Part shown: piece by piece, positions 43,718 through 55,175 of the stretch | How the letters are laid out: every line of letters begins with the position of its first letter | How positions within the stretch are numbered: the first letter of the stretch is position 1 | From: Nelumbo lutea | Lineage: Eukaryota; Streptophyta; Magnoliopsida; Proteales; Nelumbonaceae | DNA: 64,000 bases | NCBI GenBank assembly: GCA_022828595.1 | Contig: JAKGHH010000001.1 | Coordinates: 212,921,848 to 212,985,847, forward strand | Reading direction: 5' to 3' | Made by a program: the position numbers and the translations under genes | The notes under the pieces: model-generated | What the model was told of the DNA's origin: nothing | The model's database searches: none | Seen by the model: the letters and a program-made list of their open reading frames with translations, nothing else

Positions 43718-44982
43718 TAAATCAATTCTCTAACTTGGAGACAACAGATTGGATCCTTGTCAACACCTTCCAAGAGTTGGAGGTTGAGGTGGGTATTTCA
43801 AAATTTCTCAACATAACAAATTGATCAATGTCCAAGTTTTATTCAAATGGCTATATTTAGGTCCCATTCGATTCGCAGGAATAGGAGTCTGGAATCAGAA
43901 TCTAAATTTGGAACATTCTAATTTCAATTGTTTGGTTGAGCGGAATTGGAATGTCATTCTCATTCCTGATAGAATGACATTCCCCAATTTAAGTGAATGG
44001 CCATTCCCTCCCCTCCCTTGGGAATGAAATTCCATTTCTGCTGATTTCAATTTCCATTCCGATTCCTATCCGAACCAAACAGACTACATTGGAAAAGATC
44101 TTTCCCATACTGATTCCGACTAGAAACTAAACGGACTCTTAAATCAATCTGGTGGTAGGGAATGGTGAGGAGAGACAAAATCCTCTATCCCTTGTTCCAT
44201 TTTCCCTAGCTTTGAACTTAAGTTGCACTTGTTTTTGTGTTGGTGAATTCTCATATAGGAGGTAGATTGGGTGACAAGACGCTGGCCACTATTGCGGACA
44301 ATTGGACCAACAATACCATCTATGTATATAGACAAAAGAGTGACAGATGGTAAGGACTATGGTATCAATCTCTTCAAGTCAGATGGTGGTGCCTGCTTGA
44401 ATTGGCTAAACAAAAGGGCTGCTGGATCAGTTGTTTATGTGTCGTTTGGGAGCTTTGCAGCACTTGAGGTAGAACAGATGGAGGAACTTGGGTGGGGATT
44501 GAGGACGACTAATAGCCACTTCTTATGGGTTGTGGGATCATCAGAGGTGGACAAGCTTCCAAACAAGTTCATAGAAGAGACATCAGACAAGGGGCTGATT
44601 GTGGCATGGAGTCCCCAGTTGGAGGTTTTAGCTCACCGGGCAGTGGGCTGCTTTGTTACGTATTGTGGGTGGAATTCTACTCTGGAGGCAGTGAGCTTGG
44701 GCGTGCCAATGGTGGGAATCCCACAGTGGACGGATCAACCCATAAATGCAAAGTTAGTGGAGGATGTATGGGAAGTGGGTCTCAGGGCTCGGCCAGGTGA
44801 AAAGGGAATTGTATGTAGAGAAGAGGTAGAGCGCTGCGTAAGGGAAATTATGGAGGGAGAGGGAGGGGAACAAACTAGGAAGAATGCCATCAAGTGGAGA
44901 AATTTGGCTAGAGGTAATAGATGAAGGTGGAAGTTCAGATAAAAACCTTGACGAATTTGTAGCTAAATTGGTGTTCAAGTAA
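43718..44982 (+). pseudogene. UGT-B end of exon 1, intron and exon 2
   Basis: Exon 1 resumes at TAAATCAATTC and ends at 43788; intron 43789-44258 (GT to AG); exon 2 44259-44982. The PSPG box is present but its conserved histidine is lost: TYCGWNS against THCGWNS in UGT-A. A 2-base loss near 44909 shifts the frame before the end, so the last 24 residues are lost. Together with the split and shifted exon 1, this copy cannot make a working enzyme. The 217 residues of exon 2 before the frameshift are open. Confidence 0.9.
43860..44138. mobile_element. Tourist-like MITE in the UGT-B intron
   Basis: Same element as 26714-27011, flanked by a perfect TTA duplication (43857-43859 and 44139-44141). 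Confidence 0.82.
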
Positions 44983-45110
44983 TGACTTTCTCTCTATCAT
45001 ACCAAATACCAGAATGGTTGTAGAGAAGAGTTTGAAACTTCTCTCTTAGTTCAGCAGATACTTATTGACTAGAGATTAAAACTCCTCTATGACATTAATG
45101 AGGTTCGTAT

Positions 45111-45312
45111 CAAGGTTCAAAGTATTAATATAGGCCAATACGTCGTATCGGTAACTTTTTTAGGTTTTATTTAAACCGGTTCAAAGGGATCGGTTTAAGG
45201 CCCAACTACCCTCCGATCCATAATTTGACTCGATGCAATTCCTGGAGGGGCATATTAAAAAGCCATCAGCACGATACGTATCAGCTGATACATATCGATA
45301 CTTTGAACCTTG
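45111..45312. mobile_element. hAT-type MITE, 202 bases
   Basis: Ends CAAGGTTCAAAGTAT and ATACTTTGAACCTTG are perfect inverted repeats. Flanks GTTCGTAT and GTTCATAT give an 8-bp target duplication with one mismatch. Confidence 0.85.
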
Positions 45313-47135
45313 GTTCATATTAAAACAAGAAAAGACAGCATATGTTGAATTCATGTTATTACATTGTATAGATAACAGTCTATTATACTATCTAGTTTTA
45401 GTTCTTTGTAAATTTGAATCCATGTTATTAAACCAGATTCATTTATGACGACCATGAATATAGTTTAAATGAAGAGATCAAATTGGAGCATGCGTTAAAA
45501 CTGATAGCTTAGGGTGAAACTTGGGAAGGTTGGGTTGATGTTAGGACTAACCTGGGCCAAAAATCATTAAGTGTTAGGTTCTTGAGATAATGCAGGCTCT
45601 AACATATGAGTCTGACTGTCAGCATGAAGTGGTCCTACTCTCAATTTCTTTAAAAGCCTGTGCCCGACCCAACATTTTTTTAGGTATTGAATCATCATCT
45701 TGTGCCTTCATAAGGGCCACCATATTTCATTTTTAAATGGTACAGTATAAGTGTACAACACTTTTTTAGCAACAATTGATAACTCTTCTCAAAGTAGTGT
45801 GGTGGTGGGGTCAATAGCAAGAGCTCAAAACCACATATCTTCTGGGACAACCCAGTTTTAAGTACCAACCAAGCCACCACCTCAGTTGGTGAGCCCGATC
45901 CAGCATAATCCTTGGCACAAATGTCGGGGTTTGGTTTCTCTATTTGGTTAGACTTTTAATATGAAGAGTTAAAATATAATCTGATGTTTGTTTTCTTGTT
46001 GAGGCCTGATTTAGGTTAGTTGGTTTTACTACGTGTACAAATGTGTTTCTCTTTCAAAGAATCATCACCTATTCTGATTTACATTCTCGACGTTTGGAAA
46101 GAGTATAAATTAGGTCAGACCGGAAAAATCGGGAATTGGTCACTTGACCGGTTTCGTTTACTTCTAAAACTATTTTTTCCCCTAAAATTATTGATTTTGG
46201 TCAACAAACTGCTGAATCGGCCGATTAAATGTTCGAATGGTTTTGACCGTTTTTTAAATTTTTAATTTTTTTAATTTTTTGTCAGAATGGGCCGGTCGTT
46301 TGGGTCAAACGGTCGGACCGTTTGAACCGGCAACTGAACCCCTGACCGGTTCGGTCACCGGTTCATTTTTAAAAACTATGGTATAAATACAAATATATAT
46401 AGTATAAATACATACTAAATGCAAGGTTTTGTATTCTTTAAATTTGTATTTGTATTCCTTCCAAACTAAGCTTAAAGCTCTGTTTGTATTTTTACTTTGA
46501 CATTGTTTTGTTTGTTTATTAGTTAATTTGTAAGAAGTAAAATGATGTGATCCCCAATTATATATATTTATATATGATATGTGAAGTGAATTTATAAAGA
46601 TCTATGATATATGATATAAAAGTGAAATTTTACTAAATAAAAATCTGCTTTATCTGGAAATCAAATTATATAGGGACAGTATATTTGCATTCTGTCAAGC
46701 TAAATCTGGTAGCTTTTTGGCATCAATGCCATCTCTTCAAAAAATTAGTGCCACATCGGTGTTATGTCTGAAATCCGTTTTTGGAAAATGTCAAGCCAAA
46801 TCTGTGTTGTTTATGCGTGTTCAGTGATTAATATTTGATTCTGTTTTGTCACAAGACAAAACACAATGATCGAGTCTGGAGACACTTTCTCTCGATGAAA
46901 CGAATTGTTGTCGTATGGCGGGAAAATCTGTTCACAATATATGACAATCTTTGTTAATGATCATCATCAGTTAAAAAAATTGTACTCCATCCAAATAAAT
47001 CTTCAACACGGCACGAGTGATATGCCTTGAGAAAGATAAATCTGTTTAGGAATTTTTAGTACGTGAAAAATTAAGCTGCTGCTATTTGCGCTGATTTTAT
47101 AGCGTTATGTTTTGTGAAGATCCGTTTCATCAACC
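45313..47135. other. Intergenic, no gene seen
   Basis: AT-rich noncoding DNA between UGT-B and copia-3, holding one ACCGGTT-rich MITE (46113-46378). Confidence 0.5.
46113..46378. mobile_element. ACCGGTT-rich MITE, copy 2
   Basis: Same sequence family as 28199-28488: GACCGG and CCGGTC motifs, a central poly-T/A run and an end in TTTTTAAAAACT. Confidence 0.6.
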
Positions 47136-47616
47136 TGTTAGGTTTTAATCTCTATCATGTAGGTTTACATATTCAGTGAAACAATTGCATTGATGGGCTA
47201 TTTTGTGAGTGGGCTTAATTAAGTAATTCATTTATGCAAAGTTCATAGACTTTAATAAGAAGGTATGGAGTTAATGAGTGGATACCACATTTTGACCCAT
47301 ATATGCTTAAAGGGATCCTATTAGGTCAAAATATAAAGAATCTTAGGTTATGGTTCCCAATAGGTTAAATCATTCAGCCACCCTCTATTTCTCCCCATCA
47401 AAGAAAGAGAGTTGAGAGAACCTAAGGCAAAGCAAGGATTTAACTGAGGAAAACCACACCTGTTGACATAGTTACTCATTCATTCCGCAAGGTTCGACTG
47501 CTGTGATGGATACAGGTATTATATTGAAATTTCCTTGATAACTGCAGAATGATCTATCTTGGGTGCAACAAAGTCTCTTGTTCTTTGTATGTTCCTTGTA
47601 TTGATCTATTTCTACA
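47136..47616 (+). repeat. 5' LTR of copia-3
   Basis: TGTTAGG start and TCTACA end. TATA-like ATATAAA at 47331-47337. Contains the proposed gag start at 47506. Confidence 0.9.
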
Positions 47617-49200
47617 AGTGGTATTAGAGCATAAATCATGTTGGGTTATTAGGATTTTTCTTTTTTTTTTCCTTTTCTGTGAGAAACAAAATTTATATTT
47701 GGGATTGTATCTTGTTTGAAGTTGCACAGTCGTTCGGTTGTGTGCATGCCGAACAGCCATGAAGCAAGGCTGTTTTGACAAAAAGAAAAAAGAAAAAAAA
47801 AAAAACGCATTGTAGCGATTCAATGCGATTTCAGAACAAAAAAAAAACACACATTACCGACTCTATGCGTCTCCAGAACCAAAAAAAAAAAATTGGATCG
47901 TGATATTCATGCACGCAAGTGATTTACATGCGTCAGTTTTGTATGGAAGTAACATTGAATTGTTTTGGTTTTGTCATGCATGCAATGCTAAATTTTCTTT
48001 TTTCTTTTTTTTTTTTTTACTGCAATGGATACAGTTTTTCAAATTGAGTTGATTGAAGCAACATGTTACCAAAGTAGCCTCTACTGTGTAAAATTAATTT
48101 GATTTGAAATATAAAGATTTTGTGTATTTATTGTCTATGCGGACATTGATTGGCCCAAAGGAAGGTTGATGTTTGGTCAGGCAATGAACACACATGCGAT
48201 GATAAATATTGATATTGTAAAATTATTATCCATGTGAATAATAGTCGGTCCAAAGAAAGACTGTTGTTTGACAGGATTTATTATCGATGTTTGATTGTTG
48301 CGTTGAGAGTACCATTTACAATTGATATTTTTGTGCAAACACTAAATGTCAAGTTGTGCTAGGTATCTTACTTTTGTAGTTTGTATTATTGATTATATGT
48401 TGTTTTTGTTCTCTATTCAGTTTCAGCAACTACGAATAATGTTTTTGCTCAAATCAGTGCCATTCCTATGCTGAATGGTACAAAATTTAAGGTCTGGAAA
48501 GAAAATATGGAAATCGTTCTCGGCTGCATGGATTTAGACCTTGTGTTAAGGACGGAGCGACCCATTCCGGCTGAGGATAATTCCAATGAGCCAAAGTTGA
48601 AAAATGGGATCGCTATAATCGCATGAGTCTAATGATTATGAAACGTTCCATACCGGAAGCATTTTGGGGCTCTATTTCTGAGAGCAATAATGCTAAGGAA
48701 TCCCTTGTGGCAATACAATAGTATTTTGCCAAAAATGAGAAAGCGGAAACTAGCAACATTTTGGCTACTCTAATTTCTATGAAGTACAAGGGAAAGGGAA
48801 ACATAAGGGAGTACATACTGGAGATGTCAAACATTGCTGAAAAGCTAAAGGCACTAAATTTAGAGATAAATGATGATTTACTTGTGCATTTAGCTCTCAT
48901 TTCTCTTCTTGCACAATTCAGTCAATTTAAGGTGAGTTATAATACTCAGAAGGATAAATGGACTCTTAATGAGCTCATTTCCCAATGTGTGTAAGAAGAA
49001 GAAAGGATCCAGAGGGAAATGACTGAAAGTGTTCACTTAGCATCAACCTCTCAGAATAATAAAAAGAAGAGGGTTAAGGATACTAAAAATGGAACACCCT
49101 TACAGAAAAAGGCGAAGAAGCAAGGTGACGAACTCACTTGTTTTTTTTTGTAAGAAGGCAAATCACATGAAGAAAGAGTGTTCCAAATATGCCGCCTGAT
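47506..49200 (+). pseudogene. copia-3 gag, apparently spliced
   Basis: ATGGATACAG (47506-47515) is followed by GT. A pyrimidine-rich tract ending TTCAG lies at 48420. Joining the two gives a continuous frame, MDTVSATTNN then QISAIPMLNGTKFKVWKEN, which matches how related Gag proteins begin. The proposed intron is 905 bases and spans the LTR end and primer site. Gag continues with a frameshift near 48600, a TAG (48719-48721) where glutamine fits, MKYKGKGNIREYILEM near 48785 and a zinc knuckle (CFF..KKANHMKKEC) near 49150, where a T run alters the frame. Confidence 0.7.
47619..47630 (+). other. Primer binding site of copia-3 (tRNA-iMet, one change)
   Basis: TGGTATTAGAGC, two bases after the 5' LTR; the standard site is TGGTATCAGAGC. 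Confidence 0.85.
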
Positions 49201-50711
49201 GTGTAAAGAAGGGTACGTCTCTCACTTTAGTTTGTTCCGAGGCTAATTTAGCTTCTGTACCTACAGAAACTTGGTGGATAGATTCTGGTACTACTACTCA
49301 CATAAGTATGTCTATGCAGGGTTGCCTCTAGAGCTGACCACCAATTAATGCTGAAAGATTCATCTATGTAGGAAATGGCAATAAAGTTTCTGTGGAAGTT
49401 GTAGGACACTTTAGATTATTTTTAAAAACTAGTTGTTATTTGAATTTAGTTGAGACATTTGTAGCTCTGTCATTTAAACAGAACTTAATTTCTATTTTCT
49501 ATTTGGACAAATGTGGTTAGTTTTGTGGTTTTGGAAATAATAAAGTTAGTATCTCTCTAAATTCAAATGTTATTGGTATCGGTATTTTAATTGGTTGTCT
49601 TTATATGTTGGAAACCATTGCTTCCCATAACGAAATCCTGCATGCAAGTTCTAAAGGTGCAAAGCATAAATTAGCTGAGAATTCTGCTTTCTTATGGCAT
49701 AAGCGTTTAGGTCACATTTCTAAACAGAGAATTCAGAGGCTTGTGTCGGATGGAATTCTTGATTCCCTCGATTTAACAGATTTCCAAGTCTGTATTGAAT
49801 GCATTAAGGGAAAATTAACAAACGTAAAGAAAACAGGTGCCAATAGGTGCACAAAAGTCTTAGAACTAATACATACGGATACCTGTGGGCCATTCCCTAC
49901 ACCAGCATGGAATGGTCAATAGTACTTCATTATGTTTATAAATGACTACTCAAGGTATGAGTACCTATATTTAATAAGTGAGAAGTCTCAATCCCTAGAC
50001 GTTTTCAAGTCTTATAAAGCTGAAGGTGAACTTCAACTTGATAAGAAAATTAAAGCCGTCAAATATGACCGTGGCGGAAAATACTATGGCAGATATGATG
50101 GATCAGGAGAACAACATCCAGGACCCTTTGCTAACTTCCTAAAGGAATGCGGTATCGTCCCATAGTACACTATGTTGGGCACACCCAGCATGAATGGTGT
50201 TGCTAAAAGACAAAATAGGACAATTAAGGACATGGTAAGAAGCATGATTAGTCATTCTTCTTTACCTGAATCACTTTGGGGAGAAGAATTAAAAACTATA
50301 GTGTATATCCTTAATAGAGTACCTAGTAAAGCGGTAACTAAAACCCCATATGAATTATGGACTGGAAAAATGCCTAGTATAAGGCACCTACACATTTGGG
50401 GATGTCTAGCTGAAGCAAGGCCTTATAGGCCTAACGAAAGGAAATTGGACTCTAAGACAGTTAGCTGCTACTTTGTTGGATACGCAAAACGCTCTCGAGG
50501 ATTTAAGTGTTTTGATCCCACTACTCGGTCCTTCTTTGAGACAGGAAATGCTAGATTTCTTGAGGATGTAGAGTTTGGGGGGCAAGAATTAAGGAACGTC
50601 TCTTTTGACGAAATAGTTGTCTTGGAAGAAGAGAAATTCGTTTCTCTTTTTGATATTATTATTGACAGTGATCAGATAATAATTCCTGACATTGTTCAAG
50701 AAGCAATGGAG
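49201..50711 (+). pseudogene. copia-3 protease and integrase
   Basis: Protease motif WWIDSGTTTHIS near 49270, GAG-pre-integrase LWHKRLGHISKQRI near 49695, HHCC with CIECIKGK near 49795, IHTDTCGPFPTPAW near 49875, and [15 protein letters not shown] near 50175. The second aspartate block reads KYDRGGKYYG near 50065. The catalytic glutamate of the NGVAERxNRT motif is replaced by lysine. TAG stops at 49920-49922 and 50163-50165 sit where glutamine is usual. The end joins directly to a distant part of reverse transcriptase. Confidence 0.85.
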
Positions 50712-51968
50712 ATATTGATGGATGTAAAGATAGCGTTTCTCAATGGAGACATTGATGAAATGATTTATATGGTTCAGCCAGAAAATTTTGAATCCAAATA
50801 TTCAAAGTCTATGGTCTGTAAATTAAAGAAATCCATCTATGGTCTCAAATAGGCTTCTCGTCAATGGTATCACAAATTTCATCAAGTGATTACCTCATAT
50901 GGTTTTGAGGTAAATGCGGTTGATGATTGTGTATACCACAAGTTCAGTGGGAGCAAGTTTATCTTCTTGGTGCTATATGTCGATGACATACTATTGGTGA
51001 ATAACGATATAGGCTTGTTGCACGAAACCAAGAAATTTCTCACTAAGAACTTCGAGATGAAAGATCTTGGGGACGCCTCTTTTGTGCTAGGCATACAAAT
51101 ACTATGAGATCACTCTCGAGGTACTCTTGGATTGTCACAAAAGAACCGTATCAAAAAGGTGCTAAGCAGATTCGGCATGAAAGGTTGTTCGTTGGGAGAT
51201 ACACCTGTGGCTAAAGAAGATAAATTTAGTCTCAATCATTGCTCCAAAATAGACCTTGAAATAAAGGAGATGCAAAAGGTTCCCTATGCCTCGGCAATAG
51301 GAAGTCTGATGTATGTTCAAGTTTGTACTCGTCTCGATATAAAATTTATAGTGGGACTGTTGAGTAGATATTTGAGTAACCCAGGACTAGATCATTGGAA
51401 AGCGGCCAAATGGGTCATGCGGTATTTATAGAGAACAAAGGACTTCTTGTTAATCTATACGAAATCAGACAGTTTGGAGATCATTGGGTATTCTGATTCT
51501 GATTTTGCGGGATGCCAAGACAGCAAACGATCCACTTCAGGCTATGTTTTCATGTTAGTTGGAGGAGCTATATCTTTGAAAAGTGCCAAACATACGCATA
51601 TAGCTTCTTCAACCATGGCTGCAAAATTCATAGCATGTTTTGAGGCATCCAATCATGGGATATGACTGCGTAACTTTGTCACTGGGTTGCGTATAGTTAA
51701 TGGCATTGAAAGGCCATTAAAATTATTATGTGACAATAAATCTGCAGTTTTGTATTCCAATAACAATAGAAGCTCTGTGAAGTCAAAACATATTGACATC
51801 AAGTTCCTATCTGTTAAGGAGAGAGTTCATAGTGGTCAGATTTGTATAGAACATGTAGAGACAAACTCCATGATAGCGGATCCATTGACCAAGGGATTGA
51901 CACCTAAGGTTTTTCATGAGCACACTGCTCGTATGGGTATAGGCATGTTTTGTGATACATTGATTTAG
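50712..51968 (+). pseudogene. copia-3 reverse transcriptase and RNase H, N-terminal part deleted
   Basis: Starts in the block [18 protein letters not shown]. The preceding 100 or more residues of copia reverse transcriptase (from about KWIFKRK to the start of this block) are missing. The active site YVDDILLV is intact near 50975. RNase H follows with SDSDFAGCQDSKRSTSGYVFML and CDNKSAVLYSNNNRSS, ending DTLI at 51968. Stops are TAG 50850 (Gln), TGA 51105 (Arg CGA), TAG 51429 (Gln) and TGA 51663 (Trp). Confidence 0.87.
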
Positions 51969-52393
51969 TGGGAGTTTTTCTTTTACTTTTGGATGTTCTA
52001 TGGATTAAGGCATGTTTTGCATGTCTACATTTATACATAATAAAGTTTTATGATTCTTCTCATCATCTACATCTCTGAATATGTTTGTGAATTTTTTGAA
52101 TGATCTCTCTAAAGAATAAAGTAGAACCAGTTGGAAATAGGCATGTTTTCAGATCACATTGCATGTAATTTCCATGCCACTCATCCATACTAGATCTATG
52201 TCATTGAATGCATTGATATGGTGAGCATGAAAGGTTTTGTCACGCTTGTATGTGACAAAAGCCGTCATGATCTCATATTAGTATAGGAAATGGACCAAAT
52301 TGAAACTAAGGAGAAATCTAAAGAAAATAGCATAAAAGGTGTACACATAAGGAATTTGTTCAATATAATTGTTTCAGATTTCATATGTAACCC

Positions 52394-52403
52394 AAGTGGG
52401 AGA
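52394..52403 (+). other. Polypurine tract of copia-3
   Basis: AAGTGGGAGA directly before the 3' LTR. Confidence 0.85.
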
Positions 52404-52404
52404 T

Positions 52405-52887
52405 TGTTAGGTTTTAATCTCTATCATGTGGGCTTACATATTTAGTGAAACAATTGCATTGATGGGCTATTTTGTAAGTGGGCTTAATTAAGTGATTCAT
52501 TTATGCAAAGCCCATAGACTTTAATAAGAAGGTATGGGGTTTAATGAGTGGATACCACATTTTGACCCATATAGGCTTAATGGGATCCTATTAGGTCAAA
52601 ATATAAAGACTCCTAGGTTATGGTTCCCAATAGGTTAAATCATTCAGCCACCCTTTATTTCTCCCCATTAGAGATAGAGAGTTGAGAGAACCTAAGGCAA
52701 AGCAAGGATTTAACTGAGGAAAACCACACCTGTCGACACAGTCACTCATTCATTCCGCAAGGTTCGACTGTTGCGATGGATACAAGTATTTATATCGAAA
52801 TTTCCTTGATAACTGCAACATGGTGTATCTTGGGTGCAATAAAGTCTCTTGTTCTTTGTATGTTCCTTGTATTGGTTTGTTTCTACA
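52405..52887 (+). repeat. 3' LTR of copia-3
   Basis: Closely similar to the 5' LTR; starts TGTTAGG and ends TCTACA. Followed by GAACC. Confidence 0.9.
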
Positions 52888-53334
52888 GAACCCACTTCAA
52901 ATTAATTTGACAAAAATGAGAAGGCAAAATTTCATAGTGACTTGTGGTGAAAGTGTAGGGTTTGGACTCAGTCTATATTCAGCTTGTAGGGTCAAACCGA
53001 ATTCAAAGAGTTATGTATTTTGGGAGTTTTTTTTTCTTCTCTTGTATACTTGGTCGTTGTCTTAAGTGAGAAGAATGAGACATTAGGGGTATTTGGAGTT
53101 TAGGGTTTTCTGTGAGTGAGGGTTTGAGTATACAACTCTGAATTTCTTTTTCATAGCTAACTACGTAGTGGATTTGTGTTCTTCATTTGCCCATAGACGT
53201 AGCCTATAAGCTGAATCACGTAAATATGTGTATTCTCTGTGCTTGCTTCTCTATTTTACTTTCAAATTTGGGTGTCATTCGAATATAATTGTATAGGGTT
53301 TGTCGCAGTGTATAGAGTAATTTGTACAATATAA
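52888..53334. other. Intergenic, no gene seen
   Basis: Noncoding sequence between copia-3 and the CACTA end. Confidence 0.5.
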
Positions 53335-53935
53335 CACTACAGGAAAATGGGGCTATAGCTATGGCATTTTAGCTATGATCAAACAAAACCATGGCTAAAA
53401 GTTGAGCTTTAGCTACAAACAATTTGTCTGTGGTTAAAAGTTATTCTATTCGTGGCTAAAAGATATTTATAGCCACGGTTATAATGTATCCGTGGTTATA
53501 AGTTATAAAAGCAGAAGTTGAGCTTTAGTTACGCACAATTTGTATGTGGTTAAAAGTTTAGCTTCAACTACAAAGAATTTGTTTGTGGTTAAAAGTTATT
53601 TTGTTTGTGGCTAAAAGATATTTATAGCCATGGTTATAAAGTATCTGTGGCTATAAGTTACAAAAGCAGAAGTTGAACTTTAGCTACGAACAATTTGTTC
53701 GTGGTTAAAGTTCTTTTGTCTGTGGCTAAAAGATATTTATAGCCACAGTTATAATGTATCCGTGGTTATAAGTTACAAAAGCAAAAGTTGAGCTTCAACT
53801 ACGGACAATTTGTCTATGGTTAAAAGTTATTCTATCCATGGCTAAAGAGCAATTTATCACAATAACCAGGAGAACTAAAATTCCGTGGCTATAATCATCT
53901 TTAGTTACAATCATTTTACTCCTAGCTCATAAATA
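53335..53935. mobile_element. CACTA (En/Spm) transposon end with subterminal repeats
   Basis: Begins CACTACAGGAAAA, close to the plant CACTA terminus, preceded by TAA. It is followed by four copies of a unit starting AAGTTGAGCTTTAGCTAC (near 53402, 53514, 53669 and 53784), with GTGGCTAAAAG and ATAGCCACGG motifs in both orientations. Such subterminal arrays bind the transposase in this group. The opposite end is not in the window and no transposase was seen. Confidence 0.72.
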
Positions 53936-54514
53936 ATAATCATATAATATTCATTTAAAATATTTATTATTTATAATTACTTTTTATAGTAAATTAATAA
54001 TTAAGAATTTATTAAAGTAAATGAATATAATTAATAATTAATAATTAATAATTAACAAATAATAATTAAACTAGAAAATAAATTATTAATAATTTCATAA
54101 GCATATTAATAAAAAGAAAATACTTTCTAAAATAGAAATAAATAAGTGTTAACTATTATTTGATTAATTAAAACTAATCATCAAAAATTAATTTAATTAT
54201 TTAAGTAAATTAATAATTAATAGAAAATAATAAACTAAATATGAAAACCACTAATAGTAAATTAATTAATTACCTATGAATGAAAATAATAATGACAATT
54301 AAACTAAATTATTTAAATTCATAAATAAATTATTAATAAAGTAATAGTTATATAGTATAGATAAATAATTATTAATTATTACTTTATTACTTAAGTAATA
54401 ACTAATAATTTGTTTAATAAATTATTTCAACCACTTTACCATTTTTTCACTTCAAAGTGTAATTTTTAACTTTTTTTTATTTGTGAGAGATGAAAAACTA
54501 AAATAAAATATAAA

Positions 54515-54519
<5 letters not shown>

Positions 54520-54559
<40 letters not shown>
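54520..54559. repeat. (CT)n microsatellite
   Basis: About 20 uninterrupted CT units. Confidence 0.95.
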
Positions 54560-54563
<4 letters not shown>

Positions 54564-55126
54564 ATATATAATAAAACATATAACACTAACCAATGTTTAG
54601 AAAGTTGGACGAGACTAGCTAGTTAGATTATTATTAAACCATGACCCAACCCTTAAACAATTTGATCATACACCTAACCCTATTTACTAATGAATTGGTC
54701 TTGGGTAACTTTTTGCTACCCATGTGTTTAAAGTACTAAAGGCACCTTACCCTGCTATTTTTGCCATAAAACAAGGGTGAACATTTTAGCGAGTTGGAAG
54801 ATTTCACTCTTGGACCTAGATTTTGCGTTTAAGCCCTTACTGAGACTAGGGCCCTCATTAGATCCCCAAATTTTACGATTGGGCATTGGCCTAATACTTT
54901 AAACCCACCTTGGGCTTAACTTGGCCCACACATATTTAACTATATGTATATTATAGATAACATATAAGTTATTTTGTATTACATAGAAATAGGGCATTCA
55001 ATGGTTCAGGTTCAACCTGACGAATATATTGTCCCGATTATTATCGGTTTGGAATTGGTTCCACCTAGTCTTAGTTGATTTTTAGTTGTTTATGCTAAGT
55101 AATGTTAGTCTACTACTACTACCACT

Positions 55127-55143
55127 TATCATCATCATCATCA

Positions 55144-55175
<32 letters not shown>
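55127..55175. repeat. (ATC)n-(ATT)n microsatellite
   Basis: A run of ATC units continues as ATT units. Confidence 0.95.

Larger units (their letters stand above)
27925..45000 (+). repeat. Tandem duplication unit B, expanded by insertions
   Basis: Repeats the order of unit A, starting from the Tourist-like MITE right after UGT-A. It is enlarged by an hAT-type MITE (29015-29462) and by copia-2 and gypsy-2 inside UGT-B. It lacks the Pack-MULE-like insertion of unit A. Confidence 0.85.
47136..52887 (+). mobile_element. Ty1/copia LTR retrotransposon copia-3
   Basis: Plus-strand, 5752 bases, with LTRs of 481 and 483 bases. Flanks CAACC and GAACC match at 4 of 5 bases. Gag-pol keeps one main frame from 49605 to 51968, broken by six stops, and part of reverse transcriptase is deleted. 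Gag appears to start inside the left LTR and to be spliced. Confidence 0.93.

Noticed and set aside
52820..53065. Frame of 81 residues overlapping the copia-3 LTR
   Set aside because: Starts in the LTR and runs into unrelated flank; no conserved protein.
53402..53800. Possible CRISPR-like or satellite array
   Set aside because: Irregular spacing and inverted copies next to a CACTA end fit a subterminal transposon array.
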